Part shown: positions 35,676 through 44,122 of the stretch, piece by piece
How positions within the stretch are numbered: the first letter of the stretch is position 1
Layout of the letters: every line of letters starts with the position of its first letter
From: JALYUS01 sp038231255
GTDB lineage: Bacteria; Chloroflexota; Chloroflexia; Thermomicrobiales; JALYUS01
Assembly: GCA_038231255.1 (NCBI GenBank)
Contig: JBBRLR010000007.1
Coordinates: 1 to 64,000, forward strand
Length of the DNA stretch: 64,000 nucleotides
Direction of reading: 5' to 3'
Program-made: the position numbers and the translations under genes
Notes under the pieces: model-generated
What the model was told of the DNA's origin: nothing
The model's database searches: none
What the model saw: only the letters and a program-made list of their open reading frames with translations

Positions 35676-36626
35676 CTAATACTCCACGTTGCTGCGGAGG
35701 AAGCGGAATTGCAGGGCCGACACGGAAGCGATGATGAGGAAGAGGATGAATGCCTGCGCCGCCGCGACGCCGTAGCGGAATTGCTGGAAGCCATTCTGGT
35801 AGATCTGCGTGACGATTACCTGCGTGCTGTTGCCGACGCCGCTCGGTACCATGATGAAGATTTTCTCGAAGACCTCGAAACTGGCGATCGTGTAGAGCAC
35901 CGTCAAATACAGCGTCGTCGGCTTGATGAGCGGTAGCGTGATATTCCACCAGCGGCGGATCGGGCCCGCGCCGTCCAGTTCGGCGGCTTCATACAGTTCG
36001 GTCGGGATGCCGCCCATCGCCGCACTAAAAAGCACCACCGCCGTCGCGGGGACCGTGAGGATCGTCGAGAGCGTGATGCTCTTCAGTGCGATATCCGGGT
36101 CGGAAAGCCACTTGACCGGGCCGAGATGGACGACGCTGAGCAGGTAATTCAAGAAGCCCCACTGCGTGTTGTACATCCACCGCCAGATCATCGCGATGAT
36201 CACGGCGCTCGTCACGGCGGGCAGGTAGAAGGCGGCACGGAAAAACGTTTGCGCGTATTTGCCGAGCGGTTGGATCAGACTGGCGAGGATCAATCCGACG
36301 AAGATGTTCGCCGTCACTGTGAAGACGGTGTAGAAAAGCGTGTTCCTGAGCGCCTGCTTGAAGACGCCGCTCTGCGTCGTGAAAGCGTCGAGGTAATTCT
36401 GGAAGCCCACCCATGTCGAGTGCCCGCTCAGGCGGTAATTCTGGAGCGAAATGAGGAAGGCATAGACGACCGGCGCGAGCCGGAAGACCGCGAAGACGAT
36501 CATGCTCGGCAGGATGAACGCATACCCCCACCCGTACCGCTTGATGAAACGGCGAATGGGGGAAAGTAACGAGTACTGAGTACCGAGTACTGAGGGGGAT
36601 GATTGCTCACGCTCCGTGCTTACCAT
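35676..36626 (-). CDS. Carbohydrate ABC transporter permease (MalF/UgpA-like)
   Basis: A 316-residue membrane permease: first helix WGYAFILPSMIVFAVFRLAP, then ISLQNYRLSG, TLFYTVFTVTANIFVGLIL (in part), and the EAA loop YEAAELDGAGPIRRWWNITLP (in part, about residue 217). The N-terminal 25 residues are unusual: SSPSVLGTQYSLLSP is the translation of a GAGTACT heptad repeat (36566-36595), so the repeat lies inside the reading frame. I chose ATG 36626; GTG 36644 is also in frame. The partner permease and binding protein flank it. Confidence 0.92.
   Translation of the reverse strand: MVSTEREQSSPSVLGTQYSLLSPIRRFIKRYGWGYAFILPSMIVFAVFRLAPVVYAFLISLQNYRLSGHSTWVGFQNYLDAFTTQSGVFKQALRNTLFYTVFTVTANIFVGLILASLIQPLGKYAQTFFRAAFYLPAVTSAVIIAMIWRWMYNTQWGFLNYLLSVVHLGPVKWLSDPDIALKSITLSTILTVPATAVVLFSAAMGGIPTELYEAAELDGAGPIRRWWNITLPLIKPTTLYLTVLYTIASFEVFEKIFIMVPSGVGNSTQVIVTQIYQNGFQQFRYGVAAAQAFILFLIIASVSALQFRFLRSNVEY
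36566..36595. repeat. Heptad repeat array (GAGTACT units) inside a coding region
   Basis: Reads GAGTACT-GAGTACC-GAGTACT-GAG on the plus strand. It lies within the first codons of the permease gene on the minus strand and is translated as VLGTQYSLLS. Its partner array is at 36653-36720. Confidence 0.85.
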
Positions 36627-36652
36627 GTCACATCCACCGCGCACCGAGTGGC

Positions 36653-36720
36653 AGTACTGAGTACGGAGGAGCAGGCATCTCCTCTCAGTACTCAGTACTC
36701 AGTACTCAGTACTCGCTACT
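36653..36720. repeat. Heptad hairpin repeat (GAGTACT/CAGTACT units)
   Basis: A short left arm (AGTACTGAGTACGGAG, 36653-36668) faces five complementary units (CTCAGTACTCAGTACT..., 36683-36720). It lies between the binding-protein and permease genes and begins at the TAG stop of the binding protein. Confidence 0.87.
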
Positions 36721-38245
36721 TCTTCTTTGCGAGGATGTCGTTGATCTCCTTCGCCGGGTTGTTCATCGCCTGCTCGGCAGTGATCTTGCCGAAGACGGCA
36801 TTCTGGATGTTCGGGTGGATGATCGTGCGAATCTGCGGCCAGTCGGCGATGATCGGCGTGATGTAGCAGGCGGGCACGAGCGGCTCGAACTTGTTGATCG
36901 GATCGGGCGCCTTGACGGATTTACGCGCGCCGGGGGCGAGGTAGAAGGTCGGCACATCCTGCCCGACCTGCGCGCTCGTCAGGTATCGTCCGAGGTCCAT
37001 CGCCGCCTGCAACTTCGTCTTGTCCTTGTTGGTCGCGACCGAGATCAGGCCGATCCCGCCCGCCGTGCCCGGTTTGCCGGACGTGCCCGTCGGCATCGCG
37101 CGGATGTCGAAGTTGAGGTTCTTCTCCTTGTACTGCGCCGAGGAGCCGCTCGGCTCGCTGTACATGGCGACGAGTTTCTTGTCCTGGAACGAGGTGAGGA
37201 TGTCCTGCGTGGACTGCGTACCGAAGTCCGGCGGCGTTACTTTATGCTTCTGCGCGAGGTCCACGAGTTTCTGCAGGCCGCTAATCCCTCCCGACGTGTT
37301 GAAGGTGTACTTCGTGTTGTCCGCGCTCAGGGGCAGCGAGCCGTCGTTGAGGATGAAGGGCCACGTATTGACGAGGCCAGGGTCAATGCCGCCCGTGTAG
37401 CCGTACACCTTCTCACCATTCGCACGCTGGAAGGTTAGTTTCTTGGCAGTATCCACGAACTCATCGTAGGTCCAGGTCGGCCCCGGCGGGGTAACGCCTT
37501 TTTCCTTGAAAATGTCGAGGTTGAGATACATCGCGACGGGCGGTACCCAGAGCGGCCACGCATACGCCTTGCCGCCGATCTTCACGGAGTCGAAGACGTT
37601 CGGGATCAGGTCGCCCTTGTCGTCCGCCGTCAAGAAGTCGTCAATCGGCGCGACGAGACCGTCCTGCACCAGCAGCGGCAGGATGTCGGAGGGCAGGCGG
37701 AAGATGTCCACACTGCTACCGCCCTGCACCGCCTGCGTCAACTTCGTGAAGCCATCTTGATCGCCGGTGTAGCCGGTCACTTCGACCTTGATGTCCGGGT
37801 TCGCCTTCGTGAAATTGGCGACGGCCGCGTCCATCAGTTTGCCGGTCGTGTTACCGCCGTTCGGCTGATAGCCGAGCACCCAGTACTGCAAGGTGCCCTT
37901 GAAACCGCTCTTGCTCGCCGCGAGGCTGCCAGCGGACGCGCTCGTTGTCGCGGCGGGGCTGGCGGCGGTCGTCCCGGTCGTCGCGGCCGCACTGCCCGCA
38001 GGCTTCGTCGCGGCAACGGCAGAGGCGGATGTAGCCGCCGTGGCGGCAGGTGCGGTCGTGGCGGCAGGGGCGGTCGTCCCGCTCGCCGCAGTCGTGCTGG
38101 CGGGCTTCGGCGTATCGGTCGCCGTGCTCCCACCGCAAGCGGCGAGGACGGCGGCGACGCTCGCCCCGGCGGCCAGTTTCAGCAGGTCCCGGCGACGAAG
38201 CGACTGCCCGCCCCCTCCCATGCGCATCTCGTCCGAGCGGTTCAT
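36716..38245 (-). CDS. ABC transporter substrate-binding lipoprotein (family 1, sugar type)
   Basis: A 509-residue extracellular solute-binding protein. The N-terminus combines a twin-arginine-like motif (SLRRRDLLKLAAGASVA) with a lipobox ending in Cys (VLAACGG), so it is probably exported by Tat and lipid-anchored. About 85 residues of Ala/Thr-rich linker follow. The binding fold spans TLQYWVLGYQPNGG to the end, with GGSSVDIFRLPSDILP and WPLWVPPVAMYLN as family blocks. ATG 38245 follows GGGGAGCACCA. It heads the importer operon; the linked NagZ-like gene suggests amino-sugar oligosaccharides as ligands. Confidence 0.93.
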   Translation of the reverse strand: MNRSDEMRMGGGGQSLRRRDLLKLAAGASVAAVLAACGGSTATDTPKPASTTAASGTTAPAATTAPAATAATSASAVAATKPAGSAAATTGTTAASPAATTSASAGSLAASKSGFKGTLQYWVLGYQPNGGNTTGKLMDAAVANFTKANPDIKVEVTGYTGDQDGFTKLTQAVQGGSSVDIFRLPSDILPLLVQDGLVAPIDDFLTADDKGDLIPNVFDSVKIGGKAYAWPLWVPPVAMYLNLDIFKEKGVTPPGPTWTYDEFVDTAKKLTFQRANGEKVYGYTGGIDPGLVNTWPFILNDGSLPLSADNTKYTFNTSGGISGLQKLVDLAQKHKVTPPDFGTQSTQDILTSFQDKKLVAMYSEPSGSSAQYKEKNLNFDIRAMPTGTSGKPGTAGGIGLISVATNKDKTKLQAAMDLGRYLTSAQVGQDVPTFYLAPGARKSVKAPDPINKFEPLVPACYITPIIADWPQIRTIIHPNIQNAVFGKITAEQAMNNPAKEINDILAKKK

Positions 38246-38393
38246 TGGTGCTCCCCATTCCTTCACATCATCAACGATGGACACATTATCCGCTACCGAA
38301 TGGCAAACATACAAATGCGCGGGTATTCCGCTCTCCAACGGCGAACAAACCGTCAGAGATAGCCTTTTTGAGACGTGCCTACCTGCACGAAAT

Positions 38394-38984
38394 TTAGTGC
38401 AGAGCGTCTGGTTGGAGGACCGCACCCAAGACCGGGCTGACGAACCCCGCCATGATGGCATCCATATGCACATTGTTCCACCACCGGCCGCCCATCCATC
38501 GGCAAGACCGCCGCCGTCCGAATTCCTTGAATCCCGCCCGCGCATAGGCCCGCTGCCCCGCGACATTCCACTCCGCCACCGTCAGGCCGACATTCCGCAG
38601 GCCAAGCGCCGTGAACGCGTAATCGAGCATCAGTTGCGTCGCCTCCGTGCCATATCCTTTGCCGCGTGCATCCGGTTCGCCGATCAGGATGCCGAAATCG
38701 GCGCTTCCGTTGCGATAGTCGAGATGGAACAGGCCAACCGTTCCGATAGCCCGCCACGTCGCTCGCTCATAGACGGCGAAGTCAACGCCATCTTCGCCTG
38801 TCGCATCGCGTTCATATCGCGCGATTCGCTGTTCGAGCGTCTGTGGGAGCGGCGCGCCGATATTGCGCCGTGCCGCCAGGTCGTTGGTCCAGCGCGTCAT
38901 GAGTAGCAGGAGATCGCGATGTATCGGGCCGAGGGCGACCTTGTCCCCGGCAATGTTGACGATGGCTAGGTCGGCATCGTTCAT
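38394..38984 (-). CDS. GNAT family N-acetyltransferase (RimJ/SpeG-like)
   Basis: A 196-residue acetyltransferase: substrate loop LLLLMTRWTNDLAARRN, core strand WRAIGTVGLFHLDYRNGSADFGILIGE (in part), CoA motif A RGKGYGTEATQLMLDYAF (about residue 120), and motif B GLTVAEWNVAGQRAYARAGF. This matches RimJ/RimL or SpeG relatives, which acetylate ribosomal N-termini, polyamines or small molecules. The ATG at 38984 follows GGAGTAGGACCGAA. The open frame extends upstream to 39170 without a ribosome site; I treat that as non-coding, though a short extra peptide cannot be excluded. Confidence 0.88.
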   Translation of the reverse strand: MNDADLAIVNIAGDKVALGPIHRDLLLLMTRWTNDLAARRNIGAPLPQTLEQRIARYERDATGEDGVDFAVYERATWRAIGTVGLFHLDYRNGSADFGILIGEPDARGKGYGTEATQLMLDYAFTALGLRNVGLTVAEWNVAGQRAYARAGFKEFGRRRSCRWMGGRWWNNVHMDAIMAGFVSPVLGAVLQPDALH

Positions 38985-39179
38985 TTCGGTCCTACTCCAT
39001 CTCCTTGAGTAATGTCCCCTGAGGCGGCATCCCAGAAATGGAATGATTTCGCGAGAGGCAGATGATTCTTCTGATGTTCGTCCGTTTTCCGCGTCCTCGA
39101 CTGGTTTCGCGGTCATCCCGTATTTGAGTTTTGCGACTGCAATCTTCATGTTCATCAAATCTTCGAGCATCTCGCGTAC

Positions 39180-39860
39180 CTACGCGGCGCCTACCTGTCC
39201 TTGTGCCCGCCTGAGGAAGCTTCTGCCTCCGAGCAAGGCGTAGATTCCGGTGATCCAGAGGATGACGGCACAGATTGATCCCACGAGGGCATTCCACGCG
39301 TGCAGATTTCCAATCATTGTGTGTACGGATACCGCGAGCATGACGGTCACGCCCGCCAGGACTAATAGTGCCCCGGTCACGTAGTACAGGCGCACATTGA
39401 AGAGCCGTGCGAGCGGGAAGAAGTGTACTCCGACAACGATGGAAACGAACGGTAAGCGGAACTCGGGATGATGAAACACATTGAGTAGGGTACTACCGAG
39501 CGCAATTGTCACCATCTCAAGGCCAAAGACCGCGCCGAATGCGATGCCATACCGCTTCCCTTCCGCTTGGCTCCGCGCCTGCTCTGCGGGCGATGGATCG
39601 TGCGGCAAACGGCTCGCGGCTCGTGACAACAGCATGCCCCCGCTCACCAGGATAAGGGTCGCAAATGCCAGCACGATAAAAAACGCCGCTTTCTCTCCGA
39701 AAAAGACTCCGTGAATGCCTCCGACGCCCCATGCCCACCATGCCGCACCGAAAAAAGCCATCATGAAACCGGCAGACGCTAGACCCGTGCTACTGGCACG
39801 CAATGCATTAACATTGGCAATCGCCTGAGTGTTCTTGGAAACTTGAGGTGCGGATACCAT
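39180..39860 (-). CDS. Six-helix membrane protein of unknown function (DUF7010-like)
   Basis: A 226-residue integral membrane protein. Hydrophobic segments are at about residues 22-45, 56-77, 103-122, 130-147, 152-174 and 186-208; a polar loop (RAASRLPHDPSPAEQARSQAEG) follows helix 2. GVHFFPLARLFNVRLYYVTG is a recognisable block of the DUF7010-like group, but I hold that loosely. No catalytic residues are evident. ATG 39860 has a good AAAGGAGCGCAGAT site. It is upstream of the GNAT gene on the same strand. Confidence 0.75.
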   Translation of the reverse strand: MVSAPQVSKNTQAIANVNALRASSTGLASAGFMMAFFGAAWWAWGVGGIHGVFFGEKAAFFIVLAFATLILVSGGMLLSRAASRLPHDPSPAEQARSQAEGKRYGIAFGAVFGLEMVTIALGSTLLNVFHHPEFRLPFVSIVVGVHFFPLARLFNVRLYYVTGALLVLAGVTVMLAVSVHTMIGNLHAWNALVGSICAVILWITGIYALLGGRSFLRRAQGQVGAA

Positions 39861-40320
39861 ATCTGCGCTCCTTTGGTGGGAATGGTGCCGGGACTCATGT
39901 AGCAGAGCGACGCGTCCGGCTGCGTGGAACAGTGACTCTGCATCAACGCGACGAGAAATGCAAGACGGTGCTCAAATGTTCAATGGTTGCAAATCATTCG
40001 TACCTGTCTTGAGGTTCAGCGATGCGTCTCAGAAAGGAACGATTCGCGAAACAGTCCCGAACACTGCCCGGCAGCGTGGGCTTTGCCTGCATGGAATGTC
40101 CCGAAAGCCGTTCCGTTATCAGTGGATGTTTCTGGATTTTGAGATGCAGAGGACTTAGGCAGTTGGAGCGTTTTTCGTGGTGGCAGCAGACTGGAAAGCC
40201 TGCTGCCACCAGAAAAAAACTCCAACTGCGTAACTCCTACCCTTAACACATTGTCGTGTCCTTGCGGGCGTCCTCTGGGCAGTATTGGTGTTTCAATCCC
40301 CTCGGTTTTGAAACCGGCGC
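39861..40320. other. Intergenic region without a supported gene
   Basis: This 460-base gap holds a palindromic repeat (40159-40229) and otherwise nothing I can support. The short frames in it lack ribosome sites and look like random translation; one runs through the repeat. Confidence 0.5.
40159..40229. repeat. Nested palindromic repeat, GGTGGCAGCAG family
   Basis: Outer arms GCAGTTGGAG (40159-40168) and CTCCAACTGC (40220-40229) enclose inner arms GGTGGCAGCAG (40179-40189) and CTGCTGCCACC (40200-40210). The inner part resembles the repeat at 20984-21049. Confidence 0.85.
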
Positions 40321-41649
40321 TCAGCGGGGCGGATCGCCGAGATTGAGGCGACCCGCGCCGCTCGCGTTGGGGTCGGCATCGGCCCCGGCCAAGTGTTTGG
40401 TGCGGGCGACGAAGAAGGCGAGCAGATCGTCCGGCGTGATGCCGGGCTGGGTCTGCACGACGAGCGCTGCCGCACCCGCGACATGTGGCGTCGCCGCACT
40501 CGTGCCGCAGAACACGGCACCCCCGTTACGCGCATACGTGGCGTTCGAGACGCAACCCGGCGCGGCGAGTTCGGGCTTCGCGCGCCCATCAGCCGTCGGG
40601 CCGTGCGAGGAAGCGTCGGTGATCGTGTCGTCCTTCCACAGCGTCTCGCCGACCGTCACCGCGCCGCGCGCGTCGCCGGGCACAGACAGGCTGTGGTCCT
40701 TGGTCGTCTGGCCGAACTGCGCCCCGGAAAAGTACAGGTCGAAGCGCACCGGCGTTTTTCCGCTGTCGGCCTCCTGCACATGGAGCGTATAGGTTCCCGC
40801 CGGGAGCGTCTTAACGATCTGCTGCGTCGGCACGTCGTTCGGCCCGGCGATGGGATCCGTCGCCCGCGCGACCTCCACGCCGCCCGCGTCAAGCAGGACA
40901 AGACCGAGTGAGGTGTGCGGCCGGCTCCACTCCTCCCAGTTGAGGGTGATCGTCGTTTCGACATTCTCCTCGGTCACGACCTTCTCGCCATTCGAGCCAT
41001 CGAAGTCGTGGTTGCCGTCGCCGTCCGCGTCGGCGAACGCGGCGCCATAATGGCCCTCGATGCTCTCGGTGCCGATCTTGCCGGAGCCGCTGTTGCTCGC
41101 TGCCACGACGAAGAAGACGCCGCGCGCCTTCGCCTGGTCAATGATCTGCGCATAGCGGCTCGACCCGTCGTGCGGCACGCCGCCATCCTGGCCGACGGAG
41201 TACGAGATGATCCGCACGCCCTCACCGATAATCCAGTCAACAGCGGACGCGAATTCCTCCACCGCTGCCGCGTCGGTTGCCCGCTCCTCGGCGACGAGAT
41301 AGAGCGCGGCATCCGGGGCCATCTCATGGACGATCTCGGCGCAGGCGGTGCCGTGGTAGTCGGGTTTTTTCGCATCCGCGATCTGCCCGTCGCGGCGGAA
41401 TGATTTAGTCGTCACATTCACGCCGGGAAGAAACTGATCGTAGCCGTCGAAACTCCCGTCAATGACGGCGACCTTGACGCCCTTACCGGTGACCCCGGCG
41501 GCCTGCCAATCGTCCGCCCGCGTCACATGCACGCCCTCGGAGATCGCGCCATCCGCGCCTACCGTCGCGGCAGCCCCCGTTTGCAGCAGTAGAAAGACGC
41601 AAGCCGCCGACATCACCATCCGCAGCCCGCGCCGTGTGGCCGTTACCAT
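40321..41649 (-). CDS. S8 family serine peptidase (secreted subtilase)
   Basis: A 442-residue subtilase with a signal peptide (VTATRRGLRMVMSAACVFLL..., cut near ATVGADG). Triad: Asp in KVAVIDGSFDGYDQ (about residue 58), His in DYHGTACAEI (about 96) and Ser in CGTSAATPHVAGAAAL (about 393). Unlike classical subtilisins, about 130 residues between His and Ser include a beta-sandwich insertion (TLNWEEWSRPHTS ... LPAGTYTLHVQEA) that resembles a PPC-like domain. No I9 propeptide is visible. I chose the ATG at 41649, six bases after GGGGAG; ATG 41655 overlaps that site. It is divergent from queC. Confidence 0.88.
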   Translation of the reverse strand: MVTATRRGLRMVMSAACVFLLLQTGAAATVGADGAISEGVHVTRADDWQAAGVTGKGVKVAVIDGSFDGYDQFLPGVNVTTKSFRRDGQIADAKKPDYHGTACAEIVHEMAPDAALYLVAEERATDAAAVEEFASAVDWIIGEGVRIISYSVGQDGGVPHDGSSRYAQIIDQAKARGVFFVVAASNSGSGKIGTESIEGHYGAAFADADGDGNHDFDGSNGEKVVTEENVETTITLNWEEWSRPHTSLGLVLLDAGGVEVARATDPIAGPNDVPTQQIVKTLPAGTYTLHVQEADSGKTPVRFDLYFSGAQFGQTTKDHSLSVPGDARGAVTVGETLWKDDTITDASSHGPTADGRAKPELAAPGCVSNATYARNGGAVFCGTSAATPHVAGAAALVVQTQPGITPDDLLAFFVARTKHLAGADADPNASGAGRLNLGDPPR

Positions 41650-41888
41650 GCTCATCTCCCCTTCCTCACAACCGGGCCTCGTTCGGCACACGCGAAGCGA
41701 CGCGCCATCTCCCCACGACGACGCATTGCTGCGGTGTATGCGGGCGGCATTGTCGCACAAAGCGTTTGCGGCAGACGGCGCCGGAACGCACCGTTCGACA
41801 AGGACACCGTGCGCCCGTACCATTGTGGCGAAGCAGCGAAGTGGCGAAACGCGCATCGTCGCGACATGCGTCAGGCTGGAGAAGCGAT

Positions 41889-42608
41889 ATGTCACAAGCA
41901 AACGAAAGACGAGCGGTGGTATTGCTGAGTGGCGGTCTGGATTCGACGACGACGCTGGCGATGGCCCAGCGCGCCGGGTTCGTCGCCTATGCCCTGACCT
42001 TCCGCTACGGCCAGCGACACGAGCACGAGATCGAGGCCGCGCGCCGGATCGCCGCCGCAGCCAATGTCGCGGACCACGCAATCGTCGAATTCGACCTGCA
42101 CCGCTTCGGCGGCTCGGCGCTGACGGACGACATCGCCGTGCCGAAAGGGCGCAGCCTCGATGCGATGGGCGCGGGCATCCCTGTCACGTACGTCCCGGCG
42201 CGGAACACGATCTTCCTCTCGTTCGCGCTCGCGTGGGCGGAAACGCTCGGCGCGAGTAACGTGTTCATCGGCGTCAACGCGCTCGATTACAGCGGCTACC
42301 CGGACTGCCGCCCCGAATATATCGCCGCGTACGAGCGGATGGCGAACCTCGCCACGAAAGCGGGCGTTGAGGGCACGCAGCGCCTAACGATCCACACGCC
42401 GCTGATCGCGATGACCAAGGCCGAGATCATTCGCGCGGGCATCACGCTCGGCATTGACTACGGCCAGACCATCACCTGTTACGATCCCACCCCCGATGGC
42501 GCGGCGTGCGGCCAGTGCGACGCCTGCCTCCTCCGGCTGAAGGGCTTTGCGGAGGCGGGAATGACCGATCCCGCGCGGTATGGCGTCGCGATTCACGAAG
42601 CGGTGTGA
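41889..42608 (+). CDS. queC: 7-cyano-7-deazaguanine synthase QueC
   Basis: A 239-residue ATP-dependent enzyme that turns 7-carboxy-7-deazaguanine into preQ0, the precursor of queuosine and of deazaguanine DNA marks. The PP-loop SGGLDSTT is at residues 14-21, and the zinc-binding region C-x8-C-x2-C-x2-C reads CYDPTPDGAACGQCDAC at about 201-217. TFRYGQRHEHE and RNTIFLSFALAWAE are further family blocks. ATG 41889 follows CTGGAGAAGCGAT. The other queuosine gene seen, queG, is about 11 kb away, so the pathway is scattered. No dpd genes are present. Confidence 0.97.
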   Translation: MSQANERRAVVLLSGGLDSTTTLAMAQRAGFVAYALTFRYGQRHEHEIEAARRIAAAANVADHAIVEFDLHRFGGSALTDDIAVPKGRSLDAMGAGIPVTYVPARNTIFLSFALAWAETLGASNVFIGVNALDYSGYPDCRPEYIAAYERMANLATKAGVEGTQRLTIHTPLIAMTKAEIIRAGITLGIDYGQTITCYDPTPDGAACGQCDACLLRLKGFAEAGMTDPARYGVAIHEAV

Positions 42609-42616
42609 TGATCTCC

Positions 42617-42853
42617 TCAGTCCCGGTTGATAACGATCATTGTGATCGTGTTTTTGACGCCGGGGGTGCCGTGCAGGTCGCGCACGACGACGCGACCAAC
42701 TTCCTCGATGGTCGGCTCCTCGACGACAACGACGAGGTCGTGCGGCCCCATCACGAGGTCCGCCGCGACGATCCCCTGCGTCTTGAGCAGCGTTTCCCGC
42801 ACTTCCTGCCCCTTGCCGACCTCGGTATCCACAAAGACGTAGCCCCGCGCCAT
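42617..42853 (-). CDS. Stand-alone Lrp/AsnC ligand-binding (RAM) domain protein
   Basis: A 78-residue protein made only of the Lrp/AsnC effector domain: ARGYVFVDTEVGKGQEVRE, then IVAADLVMGPHDLVVVVEEP and VVVRDLHGTPGVKNTITMIVI (quoted in parts). The usual N-terminal helix-turn-helix is absent, so it does not bind DNA alone. Single RAM proteins form oligomers that bind amino acids and may modulate full-length Lrp partners. ATG 42853 follows GGCAGGAGGCGGGAG. It is convergent with queC, with eight bases between stops. A TACAAT box (42892-42897, minus strand) may be its -10 element. Confidence 0.88.
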   Translation of the reverse strand: MARGYVFVDTEVGKGQEVRETLLKTQGIVAADLVMGPHDLVVVVEEPTIEEVGRVVVRDLHGTPGVKNTITMIVINRD

Positions 42854-42934
42854 CTCCCGCCTCCTGCCGTGCCGCCATCGCGCCGATGAATCCATTGTAC
42901 GCCACGCGGAAAAGAAACGAGGCTGCCGACTGCC

Positions 42935-44122
42935 TTATGTGGCAGGCATCGCGACAAATTGTGCGTCCGTTCTGCGCTGACGCAATACTTCTGTACGCTG
43001 GACAAGGGCAACGAACGCAGCGTCATTCCTGGCGGGAGTGCGGAAATCGGAGAGGAGGGCGGCGCAGTCTGCGGCGAGGTCGGGGCGGCGGACGTGGAGC
43101 GCGGCGACGAAGGCGGCATTGGCGGCAGTAGGGTCGAGGCCGAAGGAGGCGGCAAGGTCACGCTTCAGCCGCTCCGCGATGTGTACCTGTGCGAAGCCGT
43201 ACTGCTTGCCTTCCTTCCAGCGGCTGCCGAGGGCGCGGGCATACTCCGCCGGGGCGTGCGGAGGCGCGGGCGGCGCGGGCAGTGGGCGGCCGAACCGCCG
43301 CCCACCGAGGATAAATGCGACGAGCGTCAGACCGGCGAGGTAGAAGAGCGCCCAGCCCCATGGCGAACGCAGCGCGAGGTCCGCGATATTCTCTCCCAGG
43401 CCGTAGCCGTGGTGATACTCATCGAAGCCGATGCGCGCCCCGGCCGGCAACCCCGCCAGCAGGTTCTGGGCGAGCGCGAGGTTGTCCGTCTCCGGCAACC
43501 CGGCGTTCGAGAGCGCGTACGGCCCGGCGACGATGTGGATTCGCCCCTTGCCGCGCGCCATCGTCGCGACGACCGTCCCATTCTCCGAAGTCGCGCGCGA
43601 AAGGAAGCGCGGGTCGGCCTGCGTGGTCAGGCGCACCGTCGCGGGGGATTGGAGGGCAATCGTCGCCACCGGCGGGCGAGCAAGCGTCGGGCCGTCCGGG
43701 ACGGCGGTCGCGCCCGTGTTCGGTTTCGCCTGGGCGACGAAGAGGTCGAGCGCGCTTTGCAGGTTGTCCGTGCCGTCGTCGCCGTCGGTGACGAGCAGGA
43801 GCGTGCCGCCGCGCTCGACGTAGCCCACGATGTCCGCCGCGTCCTGCTTAGAAATCTCCTTGATCTGTGGCGCGATGACGAAGAGCGCGGCGAGGCCGTC
43901 GCCGCTGAACGGGAATGCGCGCACCCGCTCGACGCCGTAGCCTTCCGCCTCCATCCACTGCGAAAGGGCGAGGCTCCCCATCGGCGCGGCGGAAAGCGTC
44001 GTGCCGCGCGGCAAGGTCCTCGCATTCGAGGCGGGCGTCAGCAGTTGCAGCAGGATCGTCCCGACGACGAGTGCGGCGCCGACGGCGATCAGCAGCCAGA
44101 CGTGGCGCGACACCCATTTCAT
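42935..44122 (-). CDS. DUF4350 domain membrane protein
   Basis: A 395-residue protein. An N-terminal helix (HVWLLIAVGAALVVGTILLQ) is followed by the DUF4350 domain (residues about 40-190: GTTLSAAPMGSLALSQWMEAEGY, FVIAPQIKEISKQDAADIVGYVERGGTLLLVTDG, all in part), which resembles a glutamine-amidotransferase-like fold. FDEYHHGYG lies near 230, and a second helix follows (WALFYLAGLTLVAFILG). A cytoplasmic tail of about 125 residues completes it. Members accompany MoxR, DUF58 and DUF4129 genes. Its start overlaps the DUF4129 stop (ATGA), proving operon structure; the MoxR gene is 31 kb away. Confidence 0.85.
   Translation of the reverse strand: MKWVSRHVWLLIAVGAALVVGTILLQLLTPASNARTLPRGTTLSAAPMGSLALSQWMEAEGYGVERVRAFPFSGDGLAALFVIAPQIKEISKQDAADIVGYVERGGTLLLVTDGDDGTDNLQSALDLFVAQAKPNTGATAVPDGPTLARPPVATIALQSPATVRLTTQADPRFLSRATSENGTVVATMARGKGRIHIVAGPYALSNAGLPETDNLALAQNLLAGLPAGARIGFDEYHHGYGLGENIADLALRSPWGWALFYLAGLTLVAFILGGRRFGRPLPAPPAPPHAPAEYARALGSRWKEGKQYGFAQVHIAERLKRDLAASFGLDPTAANAAFVAALHVRRPDLAADCAALLSDFRTPARNDAAFVALVQRTEVLRQRRTDAQFVAMPAT

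Noticed and set aside
38985..39170. Upstream extension of the GNAT gene (62 residues starting at 39170)
   Set aside because: The GNAT domain and a good ribosome site place the start at 38984. The extension is not family-like, although a separate short peptide cannot be fully excluded.
39950..40250. Short plus-strand frames in the gap before the second subtilase
   Set aside because: They lack ribosome sites, run through a palindromic repeat and have no recognisable pattern.
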